From Setaria digitata (Eukaryota > Nematoda > Chromadorea > Rhabditida > Setariidae): DNA of 64,000 nucleotides. Positions 47,996 to 61,472 of the stretch are shown here, in pieces (the stretch's first letter is position 1; every line of letters starts with the position of its first letter). The notes below the pieces were generated by a model that did not search any database, had not been told where the DNA came from, and saw only the letters and a list, made by a program, of their open reading frames with translations. The position numbers were made by a program, and so were the translations under genes. The stretch spans positions 62,001 to 126,000 of the forward strand of contig RCAB01000154.1 of the NCBI GenBank assembly GCA_003640385.1, in the 5' to 3' direction.

Positions 47996-50900
47996 ATCTG
48001 CGGCTAGACCTAAATTTCCAAAATTTGGAAACTACGAGTGCAATAAATTGAGCATACGAGCATCATTCTTGGCGAAGATTTTAAATCGACATTGTATAAT
48101 GCAATCAACAGCACAGGAAAGTATGAATAAAACGATGGAAGGAACACATGAAATCGGAGAGAAGTCACTCATTTTTTGGAATTTTTACTTAAAGAACATT
48201 CTTCCACAAGTTTGCCTTCAATAAAAATTACAATGACGTCAAAACGAGCGGTGAAAACTATATGACCGCCATAGAAATACTGGACATTAAAACAGGAAGA
48301 TGTTTGACAGCCAACCGTTGGCCTCGCTACAATGTATGCAGAATCATTAGGAGTGGCAAGATTGCATAAAGGACAAAGGTCAAGTAGATGATTATGAAAA
48401 GAAAGGTAATGGATGGCCCAATAACAGCTACTATGGCAATATTTTTTCACAGATACATTAGGAATACTATGTGCTCTACAGACCATGAGATTCTGTTGCC
48501 GAAATTTAACAAAAACAAGTGTTTAACAGTTCTAAATTTCCATTATGCTGCTTAGCAGATTAGTTGTTCTCAAAAAAAAAGGGTCCGTTAAATATCCGAA
48601 ATCTGAATTCAATCTTTAACATCATTTCGTGAAGTTTTTTCCTACAGTTAATTGATCCAAACATCGTCATCTTAATAGAAATTAGCCTCTAATGCAATTT
48701 AGTCAAGAAAGAAATAAAAAATTCGCTTTCAACAGTGGAAGGCTACAGTGCGAACAACAGAAATCCACTTCGATTGGCAGTGGGGGAAGAAGTGAAGAGA
48801 TGAGGCCATTAAAGCATCCATCCTAACCAGTAGCAGAGAGGAACAGCTGTTGCACAGATGTTCAAATCATTCACTTGATTGCGCACTCTCATCCAACCAC
48901 TACTTTTCTGATTCCGATTCTCGGTTTGCAACTTGAAAAAGTTGCTAAAATCATGTTAATCCTGTTGTCTACAGAGCGATGAAAAGAAATGTTCAGGTTA
49001 CGGCAAATTCCAAAGCAGTATGTTTTTTTGAAAGAAGCTAAATGCTAAGTTAAAATGATTCGCACTATGTAGACTCAAAAATGCATTGAAATTTGTTTTA
49101 CTGAAAAAGTTCCCGAAGTCGTCTTTCGTCATTCCAGGCTACAGTAGTAACAAATAGAATTCAATGGATTATTTTAGATGCAACCAAAAACATTGGATTA
49201 TCAAAACGATCAGCTGACTACTGCTATAGTAAAGGTTTAAATGGATATCAAGTCTATGTTTTACAAGGATTAGAATTTTATAAAAAATATATTTTTCATT
49301 AATTCCTGACTTCAGTCTCGACAATTTTACACTGAAGGCGTCATAAAACCACTTTACTGCAAACCTAAATGGTCAATGTAGTAAAGGTTAAGGAAAAAGA
49401 AATTAGAAATATTTTTTATAGACACTTAAAGCAACAATTTACGAACCATAAAATTTTAGAAAAATCTTCGCAGTTAAATGGACGGATTAAATGCTGATTT
49501 TTAGAAATATCTTCATTAGTAGAAACTTCCCTTCTTTATTCCATATATTCCAAAGATTTATTTCAATCTCAGTCCATGAAAAACCCCGATTTTCGACTAC
49601 GTTATTTCATGCTGAGAGAGTGAATAGACAGTAGTTCACAAATGCTCCTGCAGTCTTTTTCAATAAAGATCTGAAAATATTCTGGTTCATCTAATTTATT
49701 ACAATTTAGCACCAAAATTCTGATTGCATCCCAAAGCACAGCGACTGCTATACTTTTCAGTTTTCGTGTTATTCACTTTACCTTGAGAACAAAACACTGG
49801 CAATAGCGGGTATGTCATTAAGGCAAAATTTCTAGTATTAGATTTGAAATTCATGCACTGAATAAGTAGATTTGAAATTTGTTGTGCACTGATCTTAGAT
49901 AATGATCTTACCTTACCACTAAATAAAATTTAAAGGAAAACAAAAGTCACTTTGAGGCGATTTTTTTTCAGGGCGAAACATTAAAATAATTTCATGTGTG
50001 GATGAATCATTTGTAAATTTATGAAAATGAATTCAACAAACTGCTACGCTCTGTTACTCCAACTGATTGAATCACAGTTTTTACTTTTAAGAGTGGAAGG
50101 ATTCCAGCTTCATGAAATTTTATGCTCCACACTATTATTTTAAACTGCGTTGGAAGTTAAGAGAGTAAACACTGTTAAACCGCTGCAGTGAATACTTTGA
50201 ACTCCAATTTAAATATTCCTTAATATTTCTATCCCTTCTTTTTCTTTTAAAATTTAGTATATTTACCTCAAGAGAGTTGAAAAATTATGCAATCTTTTCC
50301 TTTTTTTTGAATTTCTCTCAAATTATCACCTAAACATCATAATAAACTTCACAGCACTATTTCCTTTTTTCGGTGTTGCATTTCTTCTAACTCGCTTTTA
50401 GAGCGGATCGATTTAAGGTGTCTTCAAGTTCCAGCATATACAAAAGTAGTTAGGGGTAAGGTAATCATTTCTTATTTCTATTCTGTATTTTTATGCTTTC
50501 TGTTGCATGCAATAACATCGTTTAGCATAATCTCAACGATAATTCGCACTTTTCAAAAGTCACTAATTGTTCTTACTTTCCGCCGCCTTTTTTATAAGTT
50601 GGATATAACAAATCTTTTTTCCGTGCTGTAGAAAAATTGTCTTAACTAAGCAGAAATAATTTTATTAAAATAATTATAACTGATTATATCTCTAGCAGTT
50701 TCGAAGATATGTTATCAGGTTTGCGGAATATCATCAGAACTAGCTTGTGTTAGAAATTTTAATTCTGCGAACTAAACAGAAGTAAACAAAATCGTAATTT
50801 AAATTCATTAAAAACCATCCTGTTATAACTTTTTAACTATTGTTCTTTTTTATGCAAATGAAAGCTTTCGCCTGCATAGCGAAACATTCTTTACTCATAA

Positions 50901-51723
50901 TTATTAATTGCATACAGCAATCTGAATGTTGATAAGAACTAGGTATAAGGAAATGAGATTCGACAGAAATGAAATGCATTAATGTTGCAGCAATGACAGA
51001 GTGATAATTATTTTTTGTAAGCTATATGTTAAGAATTTTCCATCACTGAAAAATGTTCTATTTCAGTCTTATGATGTCGTATCTCTAACTAGTTTCAAAT
51101 TCTCAGCCCACCTGGATAACAACTGATTTCTCATTAGTTCATTCTGCTGATTCAGTTGTATGGACATAACAGACTTATGAGATTAATATAATTGTCAATA
51201 CAATATTTTTGGAAAATATACTACTTCATTCTTCATTATAACCAATTTAAAATCAACTGAGATCCCAACCGTGAGTGTAAAAAGCTTTGTCATTATTCAA
51301 CGAAATGTTTAAAATCAATGGACGGTGAAAAGAGCTGAAATCAACTGAGATCCATTTATTCATATAAATTTAGAATAATTTTTCCACTCATGTAAATAAA
51401 CCGTTTAAGGAAAATGAATAGAGAATAGCAGATCAGAAAGAAATTACCATTGGAGTCTGTTTAAAATTGGTAACTCGATTATGTCCAATGTGTCATCAGC
51501 TTAACTTATTATAATAATAGTAATCTGCCGCGTGCTAAGCGCTATTTTTTAATGTTTATGGTTCGTCGGACGAGCGATCCATTTCTGTGACCGATAATCG
51601 AAACCAAAGGAGCAAAAAAAACAAAATTTAAAAAAAAAAATAAAAAATTTTTGCCGAAAAATAAAATAATTAAAGACAGTTGCAAGCACGTAAGAAAAGA
51701 GAAAAAAAAAAAAAAAACAAATA
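47996..51723. other. Intergenic, one weak candidate exon
   Basis: About 3.7 kb of AT-rich DNA between the saposin gene start and the synapsin stop. The only notable open frame is minus-strand 48169-48486 (105 codons, seven Cys in the middle including CPLC and CQTSSC, then a hydrophobic stretch FDVIVIFIEG). It could be the last exon of a secreted Cys-rich protein, but no upstream exon could be joined. A 16-base direct repeat (AAATCAACTGAGATCC) occurs near 51252 and 51341. Confidence 0.4.
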
Positions 51724-54700
51724 TCACTGAACTTCTCCAAAAATACCGGCAAAGGTACGTTTCAACTGACCCATCGTATCGTCCTGATGCTGCTGCTGTT
51801 GTAAACTACTTACTGGTGGTTCTTTTCCTTGCTTACTTGGCTGCCTTACTGGGCGCTGCGGTTGTGATATCTTTTGGCCATTAGAACTTTTTCGGCCAAA
51901 CCTGTCATCACCATTCATTGTAGCCTCACCTATAAAAAGAAATCGCTCGTACATAATTCTGAAATTACTCCATGAATTTTGGTATAAATTCGAAACTGAA
52001 TTTATATCAGAATTTTTAAATTTTTATAAATTCGAAATTTTTGAGATCCTAAGAGCAAGTTAACATCTATTACAATTCATCACAGATTAAGTTATTAATT
52101 TCTTAAGATTGCTCAAGATGTTATTTGCATAATGTATAAAATTTTATATGCCCCTGCTAATTTATAAATTTTTGAGATCCTAAGAGAACCGACTTAATAG
52201 TTATTTTTTTCTTTCCAGAAAACTGTTACAGAAACGAGGCTATATTAGGGAAGATACATTAGTAACCAGAAGAGAAAAATTTTAAGAATATTTCTATTCC
52301 TCTTATAGGATCATTTACTCAACCTATAAGATCTAAACGGTTCAAGTCAGATGAAATTCTATTTCTACCGATTCTTCTTGTTGACAAAAATTCCATCCAT
52401 ATCGAATAAATGGTCCGGTAACATGCATAGATTTCGGATGCTTCATGTGATTTAAGAAATGGAATGATTTTTTACTTTATATGAAACAAGAGCATTGGCT
52501 GAAGCTGGAGATTGTATCGGATAATTCGTTCCTATCTTAAAATAATTAGGAGGAAATCAAGAAGATTTACAACTGTTTCACGGCTTAAAAAAATAACTGC
52601 TTCTAATCTTTCTTTCTTATGAGATTAGACTTGCCAGTACTATGTGCTTTCCAAAATCTTAATACAGTAAGAAAAGGTTTTGAACTGCTGCAATGATCGG
52701 TCTGGATTAGACCGAAGGAGAAATAGTATAAAGAGGATTCGAGCAAGCAATCAGATATAATTACAACAGTTTAAAAGGCTAATTACCTTATCTACAAGTT
52801 GTAAAACAGTTAGACAAAAATTCAAAATGGAATGCAAAGGTATTATTGTGCATATATCAGGAAATGTGAACTGCTTCATGATTATTTTTCATAGAAATCA
52901 TTGTTTATATATTTGATAATAATGCATGTACTCAATTATCAAAAGTTTTTATTTTATTCTTCCACTGTAACCAGATAAGAGTTACGATCGTTCTCAATAC
53001 GGATGGGTTACTTGAAATTCTTATCCGACTCTAATTAGGAAAAGAAATCACCTGAAATATTTGCTTCTGATGTACTGGATCGAGAAACATTTGCTGACTG
53101 AGGGCGGGGAGGAGGAGCTGGAGGTGCGCCACCACGTGCTGTAGCTACTTGCTGTGTAACTCGTTGGGCGCTTGAAAAAAAACTCTTCAAATTTGTTTCT
53201 ACAATCAAAATTATTCGTTTCCGACATAGGAACTCTCTGTCCAAAGAAAGATATACATGATATTTAAACTATGAATTTGACTACATTTTTGGTTTAGCTA
53301 ATAACATGAATTCCAGGCGAAGTTAAGGGATCTAACACCTTTTAGATACAGAATGTTTAGAGGTTTGACGATTTCTTAATTTTTCTCTGCTTTATCCCCA
53401 GTTTCTCTTGTACAATTCTAAAGACTAGAAAACAGAAACAAATACTAACGACTGCATGATATGCGCTTGAACGAGGTCAGCAATAGCCCTACGATCATCC
53501 TCTTGGGTATCACCTATTAAAGTTATGGCATCATTTACATCGTGAATTATTTCCCTTCCATCTTTTGCCACCAGAATATCAACTCCAAATACTTCCAACC
53601 CACCAAACGTGTCCGATATAATCGTCAACCACTGCTTCTGTCTCAAATAATTATTACTTCAGAAGTCATTTCAACTTTTAGATCGTGTGAATCATCTATT
53701 AAATAATGAGAATCTTAAAAGTTTTTTAATTATTAGGACTTCGGACTCTAGTAAGTGAAATTGGGCAAGATGGAAGTCGAAGTTTAAATTCAAAATCTTC
53801 TTTGTAAAGCAATAATTTTTAAAATACATTACCTGTTTGAAAGAGAAATTTTCTCTAACATTGCAGAACCGACATTACTCTTCCAATCATTTGATATACC
53901 TTTCCGAATATAAGCCCTTGTTTCTGTGCCAATTTTCTAAAAATAAGTGATCAATAAGCCACTTTGTAAACAAAAATTTATTCGATTAATTGAAGCATAT
54001 CTCCACACACATAAAAAAAAAAAAATTCATTTTTTTAAACAGTTCTGATTATGGACACTAAAAATCGCCTTTAAATAGTTCTACATAATTTGAAATTTAT
54101 TCTATGCTTTTCTAAACATGGAAAAATATATATCCTATTTATTCGATTCTTCCAACCTGTAAATGAATATCATATTTTGTCTCGATGAACGGTTCTGTTA
54201 CTACTTCCACAGGTTTAATTGCTCGCAACATGTTTTCGATTTCTAGTAAGTGATTTTCGTCGTCGATCTTCATCTACAGAGAAATAATTCTTTTAAATTT
54301 TTCAAATACTTTGTATTCACTGAAGCAGTTTTACCAATTTAACCAAAGATCGTATTATTCCACAAATTTCACATCGACCGAAAAGAAAAGAAGCACCTTC
54401 CCGAGACCATGATTTCCATGTCCAACACGTACTACAATCGGAAACCGAGGCTGCACACTCTGCAAATTAGTTTCAATAACAGATAGCATTTTTTTTTCTT
54501 TTTCAAGTGAACCACTATTTCAAGTAAATTTTTATGAGCACTTACAAAATGATCAAATGTTGGGTAGTAAGTTTGCTCAATCAAAGGCATGGCGTTTGTC
54601 CCGGCTGTTTCAGAAATCCACTGAAGTCGATTCAACTAAAACGTAGTGAACCACGTTAGCAAACATTCGATTTATAAAGGAAAAACTAAAAATATAATTA

Positions 54701-57103
54701 TCTCTTTCTCACTATCATAAAGGATTGTTTTGGTAATCTCAAACATTAAATTATATTTAAATCCGAATATTTCCCATGCTCGCAGTTTACTTTACTGCTT
54801 TTACTTTCCAATTCTTTAATTTGCGAGTCAATGCAGAAACGAACTTTTCATTTCCCAGGAAAATACTCCAGATCATTCAATCAGTTAAGATAAAACCTGA
54901 CCACTTTTTGGATTTTAATTTAGAATCATTTATCATTGCGTTTTCACTGCTTCCTATAAATCTGGTAATAAAAACTTATACCGTCCAATTTTTATTCAAG
55001 AATATCCGTACGCTTTCAGGATTATTTAGAGTTTGTACACCTCCTTTCAATAATGCTATAACGGTATTGGCATAGTCGCCCTTCTCACTACTTGGATTTT
55101 GTCGTAACAAAACAAAATCTGGCTGCATCCTTCTGGAAAATTTGATTCATCAACGTGAAATCATCGCACTCCGGTTTGACTCCTTTTGCTTTAACATTGT
55201 CAAGTTTTTTGCTTAGTGCTTCTTATTTCGAATAAAAAGGCAACAACCTCATTTGATGGCTGTTTTATAATTACCGCGCAAAATTTAACAATGAGAAAAA
55301 GATATATGCAATAATTGTTCATTAACAAATAAATTTCTTTCTGTAAGACGATGTTTATCATTAATAATCAATCGGCATGAAGTAAGAAATACGAAAAAGG
55401 CTCAAAAGAGAAAATTTTTTATAAACTTCCACGAAAAATACCTATGTTCTTTCCCGGATCCCAAAATATCCACCGTACATTTGCGGTTGGGATGACAGCA
55501 GACATGTATTTCCGAAAATGGAGCCTGGAAAAGAATTCGCTTTAATCACAGACAAAAACTCTTTAAGTTCATAATGATACTAACGGGTTACAAAAGCTGG
55601 CATCTTAAAACATAATTTTCTTGCCAAATGACGTTTAAAAAAACATTCTTTTTGAAAAGTTTTCCGAACCAATGTACTCATCTTCGTCACTTTTAAAAAA
55701 TTAAGTTCGGGATGTAGCATTAGGAGATGAAGTCTTGTCCCAAACTCTTTCGCCACAGCATTACTACACCTCTCTGAGCTTAATGGCTAATACTGTAATG
55801 GAATACCTGCTCAATCCGCAACTGCCAACCAGTACGATTATTTCGGAAATATTTGCTCCTACAAATGTTTTCGCGCTGAATTTATGGGTGTCAGAAACAT
55901 TATTCAAACTATCTATAGGATATAGTCAAGGGAAAATAAGAAGTAACAAATGAACGAACAGTCTTCAACAGTTACTGGCTAACAAACACTCAACATTGTA
56001 ATTTACCAATCAATATGCTGATCATCGATAACTAGTATGCATTTATGTGGTCCCTGAATGTAGGATGCAGCATTAGTGGCTGCTTGCATCAGATTTTTGG
56101 TTATACCTTGAACTTGAGAATACATTGACATTGATTGTTTGGATGGGGATGTTGGAGCACTGAAAGAAAACAATTTGTTTATAAGGAATCGCTTTTTCAG
56201 TGATGCAGCTGCATGCATTCTCTTTGGCCAAGTTTTGACATCTTCGAAACTTTTGAAATATTTATCAAGAACAAGACTCCGCTATTTTCGTTTTCTTTCT
56301 CCGTACATGAAGAAAACAGAGCTTGGCTCTAACAATTTGTTGTGTCCACATCAAAATGGTCTTTCAAGACCATATCCAAAATATCGAGAAGATGGAGGGA
56401 TCATTCTAAAATCTTATTTCAACAAAAACATGAGCTCTACACCACATGTTATCTACTTCATCACTATCATTCGAATCACATCGTTGGTAATAACAACCAC
56501 TAATACGATAAGAGGAAAATTATTAGGCACATTTTCTAGCTCCATTTTATTTCGTTGTTATCTGATTCAATTGGCTCTCAGTAATTTTCTGACCGACAGT
56601 GAATACTTCCTTACTATCTTCACATGCTATTTGCAAAATACTGCAAATGTCACAGTCAATCATTTCTGTATCTTATATCCAAAGAGCAAGAAAGCATTCA
56701 TTATTCCAAATAATTTTTCTTTCCATCATTTAACAAAAACTTTGTAAAATAAAACACTTTCTGCATTAGCACTCAATAGATCAGTGCCATCCTTTAATTG
56801 CATCAGTGCTCCACTTCACCATTTTATAGAGAATTTTCCAATATTACACATTGAAAGCTACCTTATAGCACTTGAGACTTTGTTAGCAAGACCAGCTAGT
56901 GAGAAACTACTTGGAGGTCCATTTTGGATATGTGATGAAATGTTAGAGGATTGTTGTTGATGCTGTGCTTGTTGTTGTTGATGTTGATGTTGCGGGCCAC
57001 GACTACCGAGAGCTGGAGCAGACATCGATTGGTCATCTTCCTCGATATCCTGGGAGCTGAAACGACGTCTCAGAAAGTTGACACCACTGGATATGCTTTC
57101 CAT
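51724..57103 (-). CDS. snn-1: Synapsin
   Basis: Exons, minus strand: 57103-56862, 56159-56007, a poorly defined exon near 55676-55592, 55524-55442, 55132-54982, 54635-54546, 54459-54397, 54273-54157, 53936-53833, 53641-53450, 53170-53052 and 51929-51724. Domain A carries NFLRRRFSSQD, the conserved N-terminal phosphorylation site. A Gln/His-rich linker follows. Domain C begins with CILVIDDQHID and continues PFSEIHV, MQPDFVLLRQN, MPLIEQTYYP, PIVVRVGHGNHGLGK, TEPFIETKYDIHLQKIG, GSAMLEKISL, FGGLEVFGVDILVAKDGRE and ITLIGDTQEDDRRAIADLV. A Pro-rich linker (PPAPPPRPQS) leads to the C-terminal domain E motif MGQLKRTFAGIFGEVQ. Family role: tethers synaptic vesicles in the reserve pool. Phases agree throughout; the exon near 55.6 kb fits by phase only. 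The ATG is preceded by about 90 nt of 5' UTR behind a TTTATTCCAG acceptor. Confidence 0.96.
52035..52086. repeat. First copy of a 21-nt direct repeat in the last synapsin intron
   Basis: The 21 bases at 52035-52055, containing the core TTTTTGAGATCCTAAGAG, recur exactly at 52166-52186. Both copies lie in the intron 51930-53051 of the synapsin gene and follow similar ATAAATT-type sequence, suggesting a local duplication about 130 bp apart. Confidence 0.7.
56139..56747 (+). other. Unusually long open frame opposite a synapsin intron
   Basis: A 202-codon plus-strand open frame, the second longest here, starting inside (antisense to) synapsin exon 2 and covering most of the following intron (56160-56861). 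Such a length is unlikely by chance in DNA this AT-rich. It has hydrophobic stretches (HVIYFITIIRITSLVI; ILFRCYLIQLALSNFL) but no recognisable domain, and there is no obvious promoter or splice structure. It may be a nested gene, a decayed gene or chance. Confidence 0.2.
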
Positions 57104-60100
57104 AGTTTCTTTGCTTGATAGTCCTGTGCTGGGCTAGCTGTGTCGACAACAGCAGCTCACTTCTTCTGTTACAAAAGCATTTACTTCAGGAAACCTGGAA
57201 TAAAAAATATTTGTTATAATTAGAGAAGCTGAGAAACGAATGAATAAACTGAAAGCAAAGCAGCAGAATTCATGGAACAGTGAAAGGTTCCAACCAATTT
57301 ATGTCACAATGAAGGAAGCAAGGAAGCTACAAAGAAGAGAAAATGCCTAACTTTAGACCACTATCGGAGAAAATCCCTAATGGGTTTATGCCAACAACTA
57401 GTCGCTGATGACTGCCTTTTTTTCTTATTTAAAATTGCGAAGCCTCACTCACATTCCCTTCTCTCATTTTGAATCAAACAAATAAATCTTTTCCATTTTT
57501 CCAGAATGCCATTCCATACACTTATCTGAATATCTGAATTACGTTTAAACTTATGCATCCAGCCAGCACACTTCAATTTTCTTCAGCTATCCCTTTTTTT
57601 TTTACAGCGACAGGATACAATTTAAATGTTACAATGAACATCTTTACTAAAGTCATGACTTTATTAGTCGATAAAATGATTTTATATACATTGATTTGGC
57701 TTCATAATTTTGTAATCCATACCGATTTATTTTCTGCATAAATCGTTCCAAAGTGATCATAAAATATTATTGCTGTTTTAGCGGGACTTTTTAGCTCCTC
57801 TGTTTGATTTACTTATACTAACACAACAAATTACACTAACTAACAAATCCCACTTTTCGATTACAAAAATCCCGGATCTAGTATCATTGTGCATGAAATT
57901 CTAACCAGTAACTCTTCACAGTTAAATTCGTATTCCAAAGTTTTATTGAATTTAGACTACTAATGATAAAAAAGGTTTTTTTTTGTAATGAACTTATGAT
58001 AAAAGTATCTCGTGATTAGCAGAAATCCCCTGATGCCGAATAGAACCGAGCGTCACTTTCCCGAGAGAAATTAGCGATTTATTTAATTCTACTCTTCGAT
58101 TAGGAAGCCAACAAAATATGACGTGGCACAAACCATTTTTCCTTTTGCTTATTGAGCAGCATTTCCGGTTTGATTTCAAATTCAAGGATACAACTGACAG
58201 TACTTAAATAATTACAGAAAGATGATGTGGCTAATCTGCACTTTATTTTCCTTGCTAATGATGGTAACTAGAGTTTAGTAAAATTAAGAAGTGTTATCAC
58301 ATTCACCCTAATTATTTACTTTGCTCCGAGTTCTTTCTTGGTCCCTGTCTTCAAGAACGTAACGACTGTCTATTGCAGTATCGATCTCAAATAATTTTAA
58401 TGAAATTTCGCATAAAATAGATGGAGCGCAAAGCCAGAAGCATTATGATTATACAACTAAAACAGTCCATTTTGCTTCAGTCTGTGATATTTCTTAGTCT
58501 TGTCTTGTCAAACATCTCCTAAACACCGCTTATACTGAAGTAAAATAACAGTTCTGCAATCAGCACTGAAGTATTATTTCAAAAATAAGTGAAATGTTTA
58601 AAAGCTCAAAATGTAAAAAGTTTAAAAGCGCGGTTTTACAGACCCTAGAATGATTGAGGAAAGTACATGTACGGCCGGAAAAAGATTATGCTGAAAGTCT
58701 TCCTTTTATAAACATTTACAAATGTTAAGATGAGAATGTTCCGGGATAGCAGAATATTCCAGCAAGCAATGTGAACAATTTTTTACAGCTTGTTTGAACC
58801 GCTGTTTCACAAGATGCTATTAGCTTATCTCCCAATCTACAATAGTCAAATCTAAATTCATTTTTGAAAAAATGATAAGGAAAATCTTTTATACAAACTG
58901 TCCAAGTACTGGCTTATTGGTTCTGAGCTTTCAAATAACTAGAATTTCTTTCCTAGCAACTTTTAAACAACTATCGAAGTGGATAGAGAGGGAATTAGTG
59001 AAATATGGTACGAAAGAATTCTTAGAAGAAAAGGCTTTTAGGAATCCATCGACGAAACACAGGTTGTTGAACGGAGAGAAACGAGTATGAAAGGTTTCTT
59101 GGCCATTAGGTTTCCTAGCACCGGTCGAAGCTTCCTTTTCTCCTTTTCAAAACCAAATAAGCCTAAATGCACATGGAGGTGAATCAATAAGCAGTTGGCA
59201 GCTTAGAGGAGGTTCAGAACAGTGAACCATCCTTTCAGAGAAGATTTTCTCATCAAAAGCTGTGCACATTATTTCTGTTGTCACAATAAGGCCATACTTC
59301 CGTTGTAGAGGCTTGTTAATGCTATCGCTTTTAGCAAAGCACACCCAATCAGTTGCTATTTTGGAGCACTAAAGCTAAGAAGTGGAAATAAGAATAGTTC
59401 ATGTTGCTGACTTCATTTTCCGATATGATAATGACTGCATTTCTCGTAGTGTGAAGTGAAGCTAAAGCCAACGTGTGAGGGAGAACATTATGAGATCTGA
59501 AATAAAACTTCCACAAATTAGGTACACTACATTCTGCCAGAAACCTATTTCACACGTTTTAATGTGATAGACCAATCAAAATAGCTTCTCAAATTCCAAA
59601 AAAGCCAAACCTTTTCCACATTGATTGTCATCTATATATTAAATGAATTGGCTTTTTTCTCAAAACAAATCCTAGCCCAATCAAAAATTGAGTAAGCAAT
59701 CTAAACACAGAGCCTCCCTTACATCCTTCTTTAATCACATAAGAAAAGTAATGATGTCTTCCTTTTCAACATTTAAATGCTAACAGCTGAAGCACATATC
59801 GATTTCATGGGTCTCTAGGGTGCTTGGCAATTTAAAGAATTTGAATTTTCTTCACAAATTAATCTTAAAGCTCCGCTGCTTACCTAAAATATTGCTCCAT
59901 TTTGCTGGAATCATAAACAGAATTTCCTATCTTCTCCTTCAATGGGGAAAAAATTTCCTAAGTAATCATTTGGGAGAGTCATTTTCAGTGAAAAATCTAA
60001 GCCAGGGCTTAGTCGTACTCTTTCTCCTGGCTTCTTTCTCCACCTAAATCTAATGAAACAGTTACCTCGGACTTGCCTTTATGATATCATACTGGAAATC

Positions 60101-60500
60101 GTTTTTCACCCACAGATTCTTAAAAACTTACTCCACATTTCTAACTTCCAATCTTCACACTGCCCGAAGAACAAGATTTGGGACTCGACCAGTCTTTTTA
60201 AGCAAAATCTTCAGACCAAGGCTTAGATAGCGAGGAATGTGATATACCTTGAACTTTCAAAACCTTTGTTGTGATTTTCCGATTAAACCAGGGACAGTTA
60301 GGTAATGGGATATACTGGTATTCATAATCAAGAAGAATTATGCGGTGGCACATAAACCATTACTGATGTCAGCTGAATGTCGAGACAACCCGGAATGACA
60401 GATCTGTTTGCTTCGATAGTACCTAGAATTTTGTAGACTGCTAATTCAAATACTGATAAAAAGATTTATTCCTTAAATGAATAGAAATAACGCACATTTG

Positions 60501-60550
<50 letters not shown>

Positions 60551-61472
60551 AATACCCACTAAAACTAACGACTGCCTTGAAGCTGACAGTTAAGTTCATA
60601 GAATAAGAATTAACCAAAAACTGTATATACTGGATGTAAAATGCTTCTGAGGTAAACGCATAGAGTACAACAGATATGCATGTTACAGCAACAAATCACA
60701 TTCTTTACAGCATATTAAAAAGCACTTCTGGCACAAAACCTAATCCCACCTCAATCATTTCAATTTTTAAAATATTTGCTGAAACTGCTAGGATTAAGCG
60801 GACTTTTTTCCTAAACAGTACAAATAAGTTTCCCTTGAATTGAATTAGATGATCTCCATGAAATGAGCACCCCAACCAAGCGATTCTCCTCTGAGAAGAA
60901 AAATATGTTAGGAAATGTTCTTAGTCTTGACCACAGAGGTTTATTATTTCAAACTGAAATCTCTGTCCTCAATAAAATGCCAGATACACCAAAACAAAGT
61001 ATTTATTGGTGAAAACACCCATTATATTAATTTACATTACCAATTTCCAACGAAAAAGTGAATCCTAGTCCACATTAGACCTGCTTAAAAAACAAATGAA
61101 TTGCAATCATTTCGCACAGGCGAGTAAATACAATTACACTCCTGAAAAGTTTCAATTGCCCTCTTAAAATTATTTATATCTACTTCAAAGACATATTTAT
61201 ATTTACTTCAAAATCAACCTACTTCTGGCAAAAAAAAAAATCAAGCACTATATTCATACTACAAAACCGAAAATATCTGACCTGCCACCATATATGCTAA
61301 GTAAAATCTAACAACACCATCAATACAGGAACGAAAGTTTCTTATTTATCCACATGTACTCTCCTATCATTTCGAGATCGAGTCGAGAAAAAAGGAAAAA
61401 GAAAGAACTTAAGAAGTGGAATATTTATAATCTTTCCAACCACTGGAACTCGTTGGACGCATCGCTTCGAAT
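57104..61472. other. Upstream region of synapsin, no supported gene, poly(A) tract
   Basis: About 4.4 kb between the ANKLE2-like stop and the synapsin ATG; the right-hand part should hold a 3' UTR and the left-hand part the synapsin promoter. A 43-base A run lies at 60504-60546. Minus-strand 59147-59370 is open for over 70 codons with a coding-like composition (RKYGLIVTTEIMCTAFDEKI; HCSEPPLSCQLLIDSPPC) but is isolated, so it may be a gene fragment. The minus frame 57994-58185 and the plus frames 58872-59090 and 59820-60047 have no support. Confidence 0.4.
60504..60546 (+). repeat. 43-base poly(A) tract
   Basis: An uninterrupted run of 43 A residues, far longer than any other homopolymer in the window (next longest about 20). 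It could be the tail of a retroposed sequence inserted in plus orientation, with the body in the fragment-rich sequence to its left, or simple slippage. No target-site duplication was recognised. Confidence 0.85.

Noticed and set aside
47799..48224. 141-codon plus-strand open frame
   Set aside because: It is largely antisense to saposin exon 1 (signal peptide exon) and its flank; the minus strand carries the recognisable protein.
60504..60546. Poly(A) tract as proof of a LINE or processed pseudogene
   Set aside because: No reverse transcriptase, parent gene or target-site duplication was recognised, so it is listed only as a repeat.
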